A stretch of 64,000 bases of DNA from Mesorhizobium loti CJ3sym (GCF_000472785.1 NZ_AXAL01000001.1:519160-583159); one strand, 5' to 3'. Shown: positions 19,964 to 30,145, numbered from the stretch's first letter. A program made the numbers and translations. Notes: a model not told the origin generated them from the letters alone.

Positions 19964-19987
19964 TTATGACCTAAATTATGGTCATAA
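19964..19987. promoter_or_regulatory. Inverted repeat, probable toxin-antitoxin operator
   Basis: TTATGACC and GGTCATAA are perfect 8-bp arms around an 8-bp AT spacer, ending 10 bp before the antitoxin ATG. This is the position and form of operators bound by Phd/VapB-type antitoxins, so autorepression by the downstream pair is likely. Confidence 0.65.
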
Positions 19988-19997
19988 AGGTGCGACG

Positions 19998-20225
19998 ATG
20001 AATATTCCGATGGCAAAAGCGAAAGCTCAGCTCTCCGAGTTGGTGAAGCGTGCCCAGGCCGGCGAAGAAATCCATCTGACCCGACATGGGGAAATTGTCG
20101 CGACCTTGAGCGCCCCCGCCCGGCCCGGCGGCAGCAAACGCCTGCTTGGAGCCTTGAAGGGCCAAATCTGGATATCGGATGATTTTGATGAACTCGGTCC
20201 CGAATGGGACGAGTATATTAAATGA
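19998..20225 (+). CDS. Type II antitoxin, Phd/YefM family
   Basis: 75 residues. The N-terminal MNIPMAKAKAQLSELVKRAQ and GEEIHLTRHGEIVATL are the Phd/YefM DNA-binding fold; the acidic C-terminus (DDFDELGPEWDEYIK) would wrap the toxin. It precedes the PIN toxin with a 4-bp ATGA overlap. AAGG lies 7 nt before the ATG, just inside the operator. Together they form a stand-alone vapBC-type pair between hpd and the DinB gene. Confidence 0.9.
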   Translation: MNIPMAKAKAQLSELVKRAQAGEEIHLTRHGEIVATLSAPARPGGSKRLLGALKGQIWISDDFDELGPEWDEYIK

Positions 20226-20596
20226 GCCGCAAATATCTGGTCGATACCCATATTCTGCTTTGGGTACTCAACGCGGATTCACGTCTTTCGGATCATCATC
20301 GCGACATCTTTGTTGCGGGCAAGGATGTGATCGTCAGCGCCATCTCGGTAGCCGAGATCGCCATCAAGAAATCGCTCGGCAAAGTCACGCTTAAAGGCGA
20401 CATCGTAGACATCCTGCGATCGAATGGGATTCCGATCCTCGCCGTAAACGAACTACACGCGGCGAGACTTGAGCATCTGCCGCTTCACCACCGCGATCCC
20501 TTCGACCGTCTGCTGATAGCTCAGGCCCAAATTGAAGGCCTCACGTTGGTCACCGCGGACCGGCAATTTTCGACCTATGACGTTGCGTTGGTCTGA
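20222..20596 (+). CDS. vapC: PIN-domain ribonuclease toxin (VapC family)
   Basis: 124 residues of PIN fold. Acidic active-site residues are visible: Asp in YLVDTHILLW (about 8), Glu in SVAEIAIKKS (about 44), Asp in RDPFDRLLIAQA (about 94) and Asp in LVTADRQF. It would cleave RNA when free of its antitoxin; known VapC targets include tRNA and rRNA, but the target here is unknown. Its last 22 bp overlap the 3' end of the DinB gene on the opposite strand, which suggests the pair arrived by insertion. Confidence 0.9.
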   Translation: MSRKYLVDTHILLWVLNADSRLSDHHRDIFVAGKDVIVSAISVAEIAIKKSLGKVTLKGDIVDILRSNGIPILAVNELHAARLEHLPLHHRDPFDRLLIAQAQIEGLTLVTADRQFSTYDVALV

Positions 20597-21135
20597 CGAT
20601 CCAATCGCAGCCGCTCGACCTCTTTCTCCCTCAGCTTCACATCATAATCGAGCAGGAACTCGTCGAGTTGCGGCGGCGCGACCGAGGTGCCGGACAGCAT
20701 GGCGTGCACCTGGCCGCGGTGGTGGATGTCGTGCAGGAAGACATGGGCAAGGATGGCGCCGATCTTTTCCTGGATCATGCCGTCCTCGCGCCGGTCAGTG
20801 ATGACGCGGCGGTCGAGATCGGCTTCCGACAGGCTACTGCAGAAGGCGATCAGCCTCCGATCGGCCGCAAGCTGAGCGACGTAAAGTGCCTGGGGCTCTT
20901 CTAATGGCACGAAATCGTCATGGGCGGCGGCACCAACGCCGCCCTCTTCGAGAAAATCGAGATAGAGATGATCGACCGCCAGCATGTGGTTGAGCGTCGC
21001 CTTGATCGACGGGAAAAAGCTGATGCGCCGGGCTTCGAACTCGCCGGGCTTGAGCGCCAATACGGCACGATAGAGCCGGTCGTTCGACCAGAGATTGTTG
21101 CCTGCCATGCGGCGCAGATGATCCAGCAGAGTCAT
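20575..21135 (-). CDS. DinB-superfamily protein in the homogentisate operon
   Basis: 186 residues of four-helix DinB fold. The metal-binding His triad is visible: His in TLNHMLAVDHLY (about 50) and the HxxxH of FLHDIHHRGQVHAML (about 134-138). The superfamily includes thiol-dependent transferases and mycothiol-dependent maleylpyruvate isomerase. Here it is the last gene of a tight operon with hmgA and FAH that has no GST-type maleylacetoacetate isomerase, so it could fill that step. This role is inference. Its 3' end overlaps vapC. Confidence 0.85.
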   Translation of the reverse strand: MTLLDHLRRMAGNNLWSNDRLYRAVLALKPGEFEARRISFFPSIKATLNHMLAVDHLYLDFLEEGGVGAAAHDDFVPLEEPQALYVAQLAADRRLIAFCSSLSEADLDRRVITDRREDGMIQEKIGAILAHVFLHDIHHRGQVHAMLSGTSVAPPQLDEFLLDYDVKLREKEVERLRLDRQTNATS

Positions 21136-21139
21136 GAGA

Positions 21140-21433
21140 TCATCCCCCTGCCCGCACCAGATGCAAGCCTAGCCCCATAATCGCGAATCCGGCGAGAACG
21201 ACCAGCAGCAACCGGTTCATGCGCCGCCGCATGGCTTGTGTTTCCTCATCCCGCGCCACATTCATGTTGGTGATGGTGTGAAACATCATCGCCTTGCGCG
21301 GAAAGCCGCTGCGGTTGGTCAGGTCCGGCGAGCGTGCCTCGATGCGGTAGCTCAACCGGATCGCCAGGATGAAGACCGCCAGAATCCCAAGCGCCCAGAC
21401 GCCTGCCAGAAGATAGAACGCCTCCCCCGTCAT
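21140..21433 (-). CDS. Small two-helix membrane protein
   Basis: 97 residues with membrane segments at about 5-26 and 74-93 joined by a basic cytosolic loop containing FPRKAMMFHTITNMNVARDEE. No family recognised. It lies 15 bp after the FAH gene and 4 bp before the DinB gene, so it is part of the hmgA operon by spacing. Transport of an aromatic acid by so small a protein is unlikely; the role is unknown. Confidence 0.65.
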   Translation of the reverse strand: MTGEAFYLLAGVWALGILAVFILAIRLSYRIEARSPDLTNRSGFPRKAMMFHTITNMNVARDEETQAMRRRMNRLLLVVLAGFAIMGLGLHLVRAGG

Positions 21434-21448
21434 TCCATTGCCCCCTGT

Positions 21449-22462
21449 TTAGCCCTGGTATTTCTCGACCTTCTGCTCGATGGCGCCGAAGATCGAATGT
21501 CCGGTCTTGTCCTTCATCTCGATGCGCACCGTATCGCCGAAGCGCAGGAAAGGCGTCTTGGGCTCGCCCGCCTCGATGGTCTCGATCATACGCAGTTCGG
21601 CAATGCAGGAATAGCCGGCGCCGCCGGCCGAGACGGGCTTGCCCGGGCCGCCGTCGAGCTTGTTGGAGACCGTGCCCGAGCCGATAATGGTGCCTGATAC
21701 CAGCGGCCTTGTCCTGGCGGCGTGCACGATCAGCGCCGGAAAATCGAAGGTCATGTCGACGCCGGCATCGGCGCGGCCAAAGGGTTTGCCGTTAAGGTCG
21801 GCCAGCAGCGGCAGACTGACCTTGCCGCCATCCCAGGCGTCGCCGAGTTCATCCGGCGTCACCGCCACCGGCGAAAAGGCCGAGGATGGCTTTGACTGGA
21901 AGAAGCCGAACCCTTTCGCCAGTTCCGGCCCGGTCAGCGCGCGCAGCGTGACGTCATTGACCAGCATGAGCAGCCGGATCGCGGCCCTTGCCTCGTCAAG
22001 GCTCGCGCCCATCCGCACGTCATCGACGATGACAGCGACTTCGCCCTCCATGTCGATGCCGAAGGCCTCGTCGGCCATGCGGATCGGGTCGCGTGGCGCA
22101 ATAAAAGAGTCCGAGCCACCCTGGTAGATCAGCGGGTCGGTCCAGAAGCTTGCCGGCATTTCGGCGCCGCGCGCTTTTCGCACCAGCTCAACGTGGTTCA
22201 CATAGGCCGAGCCATCGGCCCATTGATAGGCGCGCGGCAGCGGCGAATGGGCGTCATGCTCGTGAAAGCGGGCAGATGGGACCGCATTGTTCTCCAGCGA
22301 TTCCGCGATGGTCGCCAGATGCGGCGAAATCCTGCGCCAGTCGTCGAGCGCGGCCTGCAGCGTGCGTGCCAGGAATGAGGCGTCGGTGTACTGCGTCAGG
22401 TCGCGCGAGACGACGACGAGTTTTCCATCGCGCGTCCCGTCCTTCAATGTGGCAAGCTTCAT
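21449..22462 (-). CDS. Fumarylacetoacetate hydrolase family protein
   Basis: 337 residues with an FAH fold: metal ligands in IDMEGEVAVIVDDV (about 147-160) and the substrate motif SGTIIGSGTVSNKLDGG near 250-265. It probably cleaves fumarylacetoacetate to fumarate and acetoacetate, the final step after HmgA. The start is ATG 22462 (AGGGAA upstream), overlapping the MBL gene stop by 4 bp; the frame extends further upstream but without homology. Confidence 0.9.
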   Translation of the reverse strand: MKLATLKDGTRDGKLVVVSRDLTQYTDASFLARTLQAALDDWRRISPHLATIAESLENNAVPSARFHEHDAHSPLPRAYQWADGSAYVNHVELVRKARGAEMPASFWTDPLIYQGGSDSFIAPRDPIRMADEAFGIDMEGEVAVIVDDVRMGASLDEARAAIRLLMLVNDVTLRALTGPELAKGFGFFQSKPSSAFSPVAVTPDELGDAWDGGKVSLPLLADLNGKPFGRADAGVDMTFDFPALIVHAARTRPLVSGTIIGSGTVSNKLDGGPGKPVSAGGAGYSCIAELRMIETIEAGEPKTPFLRFGDTVRIEMKDKTGHSIFGAIEQKVEKYQG

Positions 22463-23346
22463 GCTGTTCCCTCTCCTTGTGCGGCTTTCCAGCCGCTTAG
22501 TTCCACAACAAGGCCGTCGCGCGCGATCGTCAAGTCGCCGGCCCATGTTTTCCTGACAGCGGCCTGCCAGTCGACTTCGCCGATCTCGGGATCGTCGGCC
22601 GGAATGAGGTGGTTGAGCACCAGCCTCTTCACGCCGGCATCGCTGGCGATGCGCCCGGCCTCTTCGGCAAAGCTGTGGCTGGCAAGCAGATGTTCCTTGA
22701 GCCGCGCACCGTTGCCGGTTCTGGCAACCAGCCGCTCAATACCTTGCTCCAGCATGGCTTCGTGGACGAGAATATCGGCACCTTCGGCAAAATCGGCGAG
22801 CGGCGGAAAGAAGGCCGTATCGGCGGAGAACACCACGCTTTTGCCGCCATGCTCGAAGCGCAGGGCAAAGCAGTCGGTGACCGGCGGATGATCGACGCGC
22901 AGCGCCATCACTTTGAGGCCGCGCTGCTCGACAACCTGGCCTTCGCCGAATTCGTCGATTGAAACCAGGTCACGAATGTCGGGGCGGCCCTCATCGACGA
23001 TGCGGATTTCGATATCGAATTCCATCGCCTGGCAAAAACGTCGCCAATAGTGGCCGGTGCCAGGCGGGCCGAATACGTTGACCGGCGTCACCAGCCCCGC
23101 CGTCCAGGCAGTGTGGATCAGCGGTCCAAGTTCCAACACATGGTCGGAATGCAGATGCGTGATGAAGATCAGGTCGAGCGCCTTCAGGCCGATCCCGGCA
23201 TCGACCAACCCGCGTGTCACGCCGAGCCCGCAGTCGACGACGATGGCTCGACCGCCGATCTCCAGCAGCGATGAGCTCGGCCACGGTCCGCCTGGCCGCA
23301 GCGCCGGACCACCCTTGGAGCCAAGAAGCACAAGGCGATCACTCAT
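22459..23346 (-). CDS. MBL-fold metallohydrolase in the homogentisate operon
   Basis: 295 residues of beta-lactamase-like fold. HLHSDHVLELGPL (HxHxDH, about 77-89), the later SADTAFFPP, and His in VLNHLIP provide a complete dinuclear site as in RNase Z/arylsulfatase-type small-molecule hydrolases. It sits between hmgA (10 bp away) and FAH (4-bp overlap), so it is made with the pathway. A lactonase or ester hydrolase acting on a side product of homogentisate is possible, but not shown by sequence. Confidence 0.85.
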   Translation of the reverse strand: MSDRLVLLGSKGGPALRPGGPWPSSSLLEIGGRAIVVDCGLGVTRGLVDAGIGLKALDLIFITHLHSDHVLELGPLIHTAWTAGLVTPVNVFGPPGTGHYWRRFCQAMEFDIEIRIVDEGRPDIRDLVSIDEFGEGQVVEQRGLKVMALRVDHPPVTDCFALRFEHGGKSVVFSADTAFFPPLADFAEGADILVHEAMLEQGIERLVARTGNGARLKEHLLASHSFAEEAGRIASDAGVKRLVLNHLIPADDPEIGEVDWQAAVRKTWAGDLTIARDGLVVELSGWKAAQGEGTA

Positions 23347-23356
23347 TGAACTGATC

Positions 23357-24670
23357 TCAAGACCAGTCGCCCTCGGGCGTGCCATTGAAGCGCTTCTTCA
23401 GATCGGCCCAGCAGTCGATGTAATTGTCCTGCCTTGTTTCCAATTCGGCACCGTAGCGGGTCAGCATCTGCGGGTAGCGGGTCTCGAACATGAAGGCCAT
23501 GGTGTTGTCGAGCTTGACCGGTTTCAAATCCGCACGCGAGGCCTTTTCGAAGCCAGGCGCATCCGGACCATGGGCCAGCATCAGATTGTGCAGGCTGATG
23601 CCGCCGGGAACAAACCCCTCTTCCTTGGCGTCGTACTGGCCGTGGATCAGGCCCATGAACTCGCTCATGATATTGCGATGATACCAGGGTGGCCGGAACG
23701 TATCTTCGGCCACCAGCCAGCGCGGCGGGAAGATGACGAAGTCGATGTTGGCGGTGCCTTCCTCGCCGCTCGGCGCGGTCAGCACCGTGAAGATCGACGG
23801 ATCGGGATGGTCGAACAGCAGCGCGCCGACCGGCGAAAACGTTACCAGATCATATTTGTAAGGGGCGTAGTTGCCGTGCCATGCGACGACGTCGAGTGGC
23901 GAATGGCCGATCTCGGTGACGTGGAAATTGCCGCACCATTTTACGATCAGCCGGCACGGCGTCTCCTTCTCCTCGAACCAGGCGCAAGGCGTCTTGAAAT
24001 CGCGCGGATTGGCCAGGCAATTGGCGCCGATCGGGCCGCGATCGGGTAATGTCAGCTTGGCGCCATAGTTCTCGCAGACATAGCCGCGCACTTCCTTGTC
24101 GACTAACTCAACCTTGAAGACGAGGCCGCGCGGCAAAACGGCGATCTCGCCTGGCCGAAGCTCGATAACGCCCATCTCCGTCACCAGACGCAAGGCGCCA
24201 ATCTGCGGCACGACCAGCAACTCGCCGTCGGCGTTGAAGAAATGGTCGTCGACCATCGATGTGTTGGCGACATAGACATGGGCTGCCATGCCGGTCTGCC
24301 CGAGCACGTCGCCGGCCGTGGTGATGCTGCGCATGCCCTGAATAAAGTCGGTCGGCTCCTTCGGCATCGGCACCGGGTTCCAGCGATACTGGCCAAGCGC
24401 CAATTCATGATCGCCGACATTGGGCGCGGTCTTCCACAAGGGATAGTTCGCCGGTTTGAAACGGCCGGTGTGCTTGACGCTCGGCCGGATGCGGTAGAGC
24501 CAGGAGCGCTCGTTGGTACCGCGCGGAGCGGTGAAGGGCGAGCCGGAAAGCTGCTCGGCATAGAGACCGTAAGCCGGCCGCTGCGGCGAGTTGCGGCCCT
24601 GCGGCAGCGAGCCGGGCAAGGTTTCGGTCTCAAAATCGTTGCCGAAGCCCGGCATGTAGGAAAAGGCCAT
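23357..24670 (-). CDS. hmgA: Homogentisate 1,2-dioxygenase
   Basis: 437 residues, the family length. It opens the homogentisate ring to maleylacetoacetate. Iron ligands are within [19 protein letters not shown] (His and Glu, about 333-351) and the later [17 protein letters not shown]; the substrate-proton His is in [21 protein letters not shown] precedes ATG 24670 by 5 nt, which decides the start over an upstream in-frame ATG. First gene of a five-gene operon (hmgA-MBL-FAH-membrane protein-DinB), divergent from a MarR gene. Confidence 0.97.
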   Translation of the reverse strand: MAFSYMPGFGNDFETETLPGSLPQGRNSPQRPAYGLYAEQLSGSPFTAPRGTNERSWLYRIRPSVKHTGRFKPANYPLWKTAPNVGDHELALGQYRWNPVPMPKEPTDFIQGMRSITTAGDVLGQTGMAAHVYVANTSMVDDHFFNADGELLVVPQIGALRLVTEMGVIELRPGEIAVLPRGLVFKVELVDKEVRGYVCENYGAKLTLPDRGPIGANCLANPRDFKTPCAWFEEKETPCRLIVKWCGNFHVTEIGHSPLDVVAWHGNYAPYKYDLVTFSPVGALLFDHPDPSIFTVLTAPSGEEGTANIDFVIFPPRWLVAEDTFRPPWYHRNIMSEFMGLIHGQYDAKEEGFVPGGISLHNLMLAHGPDAPGFEKASRADLKPVKLDNTMAFMFETRYPQMLTRYGAELETRQDNYIDCWADLKKRFNGTPEGDWS

Positions 24671-24704
24671 CGGTTCCTCCCGGATTGACCAAACTTGTTT
24701 CATT

Positions 24705-24728
24705 TGTAACCATTGAAAATGTAACTAT
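24705..24728. promoter_or_regulatory. Candidate MarR site between hmgA and its divergent regulator
   Basis: TGTAACCAT (24705-24713) and TGTAACTAT (24720-24728) are direct repeats spaced 15 bp apart in an AT-rich gap of 91 bp between the two starts. CATTT/AAATG arms add partial symmetry. The layout suits a regulator site, but the consensus of this MarR subgroup is not visible from one sequence. Confidence 0.35.
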
Positions 24729-24761
24729 CAATGCCACCATGGCGCGTAGGGAAATTGAACC

Positions 24762-25205
24762 ATGGAACCGGAAATCCTGGAACTTGAAAGCTTCCTGCCC
24801 TACCGGCTTTACCGGCTAGCCGATGCGGTCAGTCGCGAGTTCTCGAAAATCTACAGGGACCGCCACGGCCTGACGCGGCCGGAATGGCGAACGCTCTCCG
24901 GACTGGGACAGCGCGGCACGATGACCGCGACGGCACTCGGCGAGCAGTCGGCCATGCACAAAACCAAGGTCTCGCGCGCCGTGGCGGAGCTTGAGCGAAG
25001 GCGTTGGCTGACGCGGACGCCCGACGAGAATGATCGGCGTGTGGAGCATCTGGCGCTGACCAAGGCCGGGCTCGCCGCCTATTGCGAGATGGTGCCGCTG
25101 GCGAAGGCGTTTGAAGGGGAATTGCTGGAGAGGATGAGTGCGGCGGAGCGGGTGGCGATTGTCAGCAGCGTAGCAGCACTGGAGGGGGCGTTGGAAGGGA
25201 AGTAG
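24762..25205 (+). CDS. MarR family regulator divergent from hmgA
   Basis: 147 residues: the winged helix spans about 45-105 with TATALGEQSAMHKTKVSRAVAEL-type recognition helix and the wing DENDRRVEHLALT. Divergent from hmgA with 91 bp between starts, so it is the probable repressor of the homogentisate operon, as HmgR-type regulators are elsewhere. The ligand is likely homogentisate or a related acid (inference). Confidence 0.9.
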   Translation: MEPEILELESFLPYRLYRLADAVSREFSKIYRDRHGLTRPEWRTLSGLGQRGTMTATALGEQSAMHKTKVSRAVAELERRRWLTRTPDENDRRVEHLALTKAGLAAYCEMVPLAKAFEGELLERMSAAERVAIVSSVAALEGALEGK

Positions 25206-25226
25206 AGCTGATAGGCTGGAGGGACA

Positions 25227-25385
25227 GCGCCCCCTCTGTCCTGCCGGACATCTCCCCCACTTTGGGGGGAGATCGGACGTCACGCAGGCTTTCGCCAATC
25301 GCTAACGTTGGAGAAATGGCGGCGCGCCGAAACAGCTAATCTCCCCCCTCGTGGGGGAGATGTCCGGCAGGACAGAGGGGGGCGC
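25227..25385. repeat. Inverted-repeat intergenic element, family 3
   Basis: 159 bp. The left arm begins GCGCCCCCTCTGTCCTGCCG and continues to about 25273; the right arm (from about 25340) ends CGGCAGGACAGAGGGGGGCG, the near-exact reverse complement. Each arm holds its own stem (CTCCCCC/GGGGGAG). The arms are about 46 bp, so a very stable cruciform or RNA stem is possible. It lies between convergent marR and tdh and could stop transcription from both sides. Confidence 0.85.
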
Positions 25386-25415
25386 GAAGGAACTCGACGT
25401 CTCTATCGATGCGCC

Positions 25416-26450
<1,035 letters not shown>

Positions 26451-26502
26451 TCTTTTGTCCCTTGAATCTTTTGATCCGGAATCGCTTTTAGGCGCCGGCC
26501 GT

Positions 26503-27690
26503 TCAGGAAATCACGCCCAGCTCCCTGCCGACTGCGGCGAAAGCCTCTACCGCACGGTCGATATCGGCAATGGAATGCGCCGCCGACATCTGGGTGCGAA
26601 TGCGCGCCTGGCCCTTCGGCACCACCGGGAACGAGAAACCGATGACATAGATGCCGCGCTTCAGCATGCGTGCCGCCATCTCCTGCGCCAGGCTGGCATC
26701 GCCCAGCATCACCGGGATGATCGGATGATCGGCTCCGGCCAATGTGAAGCCGATCTTGCCCATCTCAGATCTGAACCGCGCCGCATTGGCATATAGGCGC
26801 TCGCGCAAGGCGTCGCCATTGCGGATCAGCTCGAACACCTTGATCGAGGCTCCGGCGATTGCCGGCATCAGCGTGTTAGAAAAGAGATAGGGCCGCGAGC
26901 GCTGGCGCAGCCAGTCGACCACCTGGCTTTTGCCCGAGGTGTAGCCGCCGGAAGCGCCGCCGAGCGCCTTGCCCAGCGTGCCGGTGATGATGTCGACCCT
27001 GCCCTCGACGCCGCAATGTTCGGCCGAGCCGCGACCGTTCTTGCCGACGAAGCCAACCGCATGGCTGTCATCGACCATGACCATGGCGCCGTATTTCTCG
27101 GCAAGGTCGCAGACGCCTTTCAGGTTGGCGATGATGCCGTCCATCGAGAACACACCATCGGTGGCGATGAGCCGGAAGCGGCAATCCCCGGCTTCCTTCA
27201 GTCGCGCTTCTAGATCGGCCATGTCGTTGTTGGCGTAGCGGAAGCGTTTGGCCTTCGACAACCTGACGCCGTCGATGATCGAGGCATGGTTCAGCGCATC
27301 CGAGATGATCGCGTCGTCCTCGCCAAGCAGCGTCTCGAACAGGCCGCCATTGGCGTCGAAACAGGAGCCGTAGAGGATGGTGTCTTCCAGGCCGAGGAAG
27401 GATGAAATCGTCGCCTCGAGCTCTTTATGTTCCTCCTGCGTGCCGCAGATGAAGCGCACCGAGGCCATGCCATAGCCGTAGCGGTCTAGCGCCTGGGTGG
27501 CCGCCTTCCGCAGGTCGGCGCTGTCGGCAAGGCCGAGATAGTTGTTGGCGCAGAAGTTCAGCACTTTCTCGCCGCCGACCTCGATCTGCGCCGACTGCAT
27601 CGAGGAGATCACCCGCTCGGACTTGTAGAGGCCGGCCGTTTTGAGCCCGGCAAGCTCGCTGTCGATGTGGGAGAGGAATGCTGCGGTCAT
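26503..27690 (-). CDS. kbl: Glycine C-acetyltransferase (2-amino-3-ketobutyrate CoA ligase)
   Basis: 395 residues, alpha-oxoamine synthase family. It splits 2-amino-3-ketobutyrate with CoA into glycine and acetyl-CoA. The PLP lysine is in [15 protein letters not shown] (about 243), preceded by [16 protein letters not shown]. The length matches the E. coli enzyme. First gene of kbl-tdh; the pathway feeds glycine and C1 metabolism. Confidence 0.96.
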   Translation of the reverse strand: MTAAFLSHIDSELAGLKTAGLYKSERVISSMQSAQIEVGGEKVLNFCANNYLGLADSADLRKAATQALDRYGYGMASVRFICGTQEEHKELEATISSFLGLEDTILYGSCFDANGGLFETLLGEDDAIISDALNHASIIDGVRLSKAKRFRYANNDMADLEARLKEAGDCRFRLIATDGVFSMDGIIANLKGVCDLAEKYGAMVMVDDSHAVGFVGKNGRGSAEHCGVEGRVDIITGTLGKALGGASGGYTSGKSQVVDWLRQRSRPYLFSNTLMPAIAGASIKVFELIRNGDALRERLYANAARFRSEMGKIGFTLAGADHPIIPVMLGDASLAQEMAARMLKRGIYVIGFSFPVVPKGQARIRTQMSAAHSIADIDRAVEAFAAVGRELGVIS

Positions 27691-27999
27691 GATCAGGTCC
27701 CGTTTGACTTGGGCAGACTGTCGTCCCGCTTGCGCAAAAAATCCATCGCAAAAGCGACTGGATCGGGTGGCCGGGCAGCATCAATGGAGACGCCATGGGC
27801 AGCACCCACGCGACCACCCGGAAATACATGGGACAAACGAATGCTCAAATGCGGGCCGGCCGCGAAACAACCCGATAACCATTTCAAGTTCTTTCCGCAT
27901 CTCCCCCTTGCCGACCGGCTGTCGATTTCCAGTCCTGTTAACGTTTGCAGTTCAATGGTGCTCATACAGGAATCCGTTGGCGAGAGGCCGCCCCCGAAC
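27691..27999. other. 309-bp gap between kbl and the GGDEF-EAL gene
   Basis: Divergent promoter region. An open frame joined to the downstream gene covers it, but its translation looks non-coding and no conserved domain begins before about 28000. Alternative starts for the downstream gene lie at 27841 and 27955. I see no RNA gene or clear operator. Confidence 0.5.
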
Positions 28000-30069
28000 A
28001 TGTCGCAGCAGCCGGTGCAAACCGTTTCAGGCAAGCTCATACTGCTGATCAAGGCCGGCTACTGGCTGGCATTGCTGATCATTGCCGCCATGGTCGCGGC
28101 CTCCTTCGTCCTGCTGCAGCAGACGATGGCCACCCAGCAGCACAACCACACCTTGCTCGACATCGTAGGCACACAGAAGACGTTGTCGCAACGCATCGTC
28201 TTCCTAGCCAGTGAAACAAGTGCCGCCTCGCGCGACAAGCAGCCGGCGCTGGCCAGCGCGCTCAAGCAGGCCACTGCGGAGTTCGAGACCAACTACGATC
28301 TGCTGCTCAAGCAGACCGGCGCGGATCCGGGATCTCCGGCCAAGCTCGATCCGCACTCGATCGAGAGCGTGCTTTTCGCCAAGCCCTTCCATCTCGACTA
28401 TTTCTCGGTCGGGCTGATCGCCAATGGCGACCGTCTGATCTCAGCCCTCGAATCGCGGCTCAATCTCGACAATGAGGGTTACAAAGGCGGCGCCGAACGC
28501 GTCAACCTTGATGCCTCGGTCGCCAATGCCACCTTGTCGGGCTATGCCGCGCTCGGCCAGCGTATCTCCGCCGAAGCCGATGAGCGCTCCGAAAAGCTGC
28601 TCACCCTACACCGTACGCTGTTCTATGCCACGCTCGGCGTCATCCTGCTGGTGGCGCTGTTCATCTTCAGGCCGATGTCCAACGCGATCTTGCGCAAGAC
28701 GCGTGAACTGGTCGACGCGCGCAATTCGATGGCCTTCATCGCGGTTCATGACGGACTGACCGGCCTGCACAACCGCACCTTCCTGACCGATCATTTCGAG
28801 ACGCTCATCAAGGGTGCGCACCGGCGGCGCGAGCGTCTGGCCGTCGTGCAACTCGACCTCGACCGTTTCAAGCAGATCAACGATACGCTGGGCCACGCCG
28901 CCGGCGACTATGTGCTCGTGGTGACGGCACAGCGCATGCGCGATTCCTGCCGGGCGTCGGATCTGTGCGCGCGGCTCGGTGGCGACGAATTCGTGATGAT
29001 CCTCAATGGTGCCGGCAGCACCGAAGACATCAATATGCTGGCACGACGCATCCTGGCGCACATCAACGAGCCGATCGTCTTCCAGGGCACCACCATTCTT
29101 CCGGGAGCCAGCGGCGGCATCGCCGTCTATCCGATCGATGCCGACAATGCGCAGGACCTGCTCGTCCATGCCGATCTGGCACTTTACTCCGCCAAGAAGA
29201 TGGGCGGCGGCAACTTCTCGTTCTTCTCCGAGGAATTGCGCCGTGAACTCGATTATCGCAAGCAGCTCGAGCACGACATCAAGGTCGCCATCGCCGAGCG
29301 GGCTTTCCAGGTCTATTTCCAGCCGCAGGTCTCGCTGACCACCGGCGCTATCAGCGGCATCGAGGCGCTGGTGCGCTGGAACCATGCCGAACGCGGCATG
29401 ATTCCCCCTGGCGAATTCATTCCGGTCGCCGAGAAGTGCGGCTTCATGCCGGAGATCGGTCGCATCGTGATCAGCAAGGCGATCAACCAGGCCGCCGAAT
29501 GGAACCGTGCCGGAATTGCCTTCGGGCGGCTTGCCGTCAATGTTTCGGGCACCGAGCTGCGCGAGCACGATTTTGATGCGTTTCTGTTCGAGACGCTGGA
29601 AAAGGCCGGACTGCCGCCGCAGAAACTGTCGCTGGAAATCGTCGAATCCGTCATTCTGGACGACGAGAAGACGGGCATAGCGGCAAAGCTGCGTCACATC
29701 CGGGCGGCCGGCGTGCATCTGGAACTGGATGATTTCGGCACCGGCTATGCATCGCTCAGCCACGTCAATCCCAACGAGATCGATCGGCTCAAGATCGACC
29801 GCCGCTTCGTGCAAAACATCCATGAGAATGGCGACAACTCCAAGATCGTGCGCGCCATCACCGAGCTTGCCCGCGGCCTCGGCATCTCGATCGTCGCCGA
29901 GGGTGCCGAAACCGAGGCCGAGCTCGATTCGTTGATGGCGATAGGCTGCGACCAGGTGCAAGGCTATTCCATCGCCTTCCCGATGCCGCACGACAAAGCG
30001 CTCGAATGGCTGACCGCCCGCATGCCGAAGAAGGCCAGGCTGACGGTGCTGCAGGGCAGCCTGGCCTAG
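28000..30069 (+). CDS. Membrane-bound GGDEF-EAL cyclic-di-GMP protein
   Basis: About 689 residues. A first membrane helix (about 13-37) leads into a periplasmic domain with a PilJ-type motif (VGTQKTLSQRIVF), a second helix near 205-222, then GGDEF and EAL domains. The cyclase motif LGGDEF is intact and carries an RASD inhibitory I-site five residues upstream; the phosphodiesterase residues EALVRW, NVSG, ESVILDD, LDDFGTGYASL, KIDRRFV and GAETEAE are also intact. Both activities are possible. The start is uncertain: ATG 28000 lies just before the first helix; 27955 is an alternative. Confidence 0.88.
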   Translation: MSQQPVQTVSGKLILLIKAGYWLALLIIAAMVAASFVLLQQTMATQQHNHTLLDIVGTQKTLSQRIVFLASETSAASRDKQPALASALKQATAEFETNYDLLLKQTGADPGSPAKLDPHSIESVLFAKPFHLDYFSVGLIANGDRLISALESRLNLDNEGYKGGAERVNLDASVANATLSGYAALGQRISAEADERSEKLLTLHRTLFYATLGVILLVALFIFRPMSNAILRKTRELVDARNSMAFIAVHDGLTGLHNRTFLTDHFETLIKGAHRRRERLAVVQLDLDRFKQINDTLGHAAGDYVLVVTAQRMRDSCRASDLCARLGGDEFVMILNGAGSTEDINMLARRILAHINEPIVFQGTTILPGASGGIAVYPIDADNAQDLLVHADLALYSAKKMGGGNFSFFSEELRRELDYRKQLEHDIKVAIAERAFQVYFQPQVSLTTGAISGIEALVRWNHAERGMIPPGEFIPVAEKCGFMPEIGRIVISKAINQAAEWNRAGIAFGRLAVNVSGTELREHDFDAFLFETLEKAGLPPQKLSLEIVESVILDDEKTGIAAKLRHIRAAGVHLELDDFGTGYASLSHVNPNEIDRLKIDRRFVQNIHENGDNSKIVRAITELARGLGISIVAEGAETEAELDSLMAIGCDQVQGYSIAFPMPHDKALEWLTARMPKKARLTVLQGSLA

Positions 30070-30145
30070 GCGGGACCCGGCCCGTCTTGACAAGCAATCG
30101 CTGGAACTGGCGGCCTGTCGCGATCGCAATCGGTTACATCAGTCT

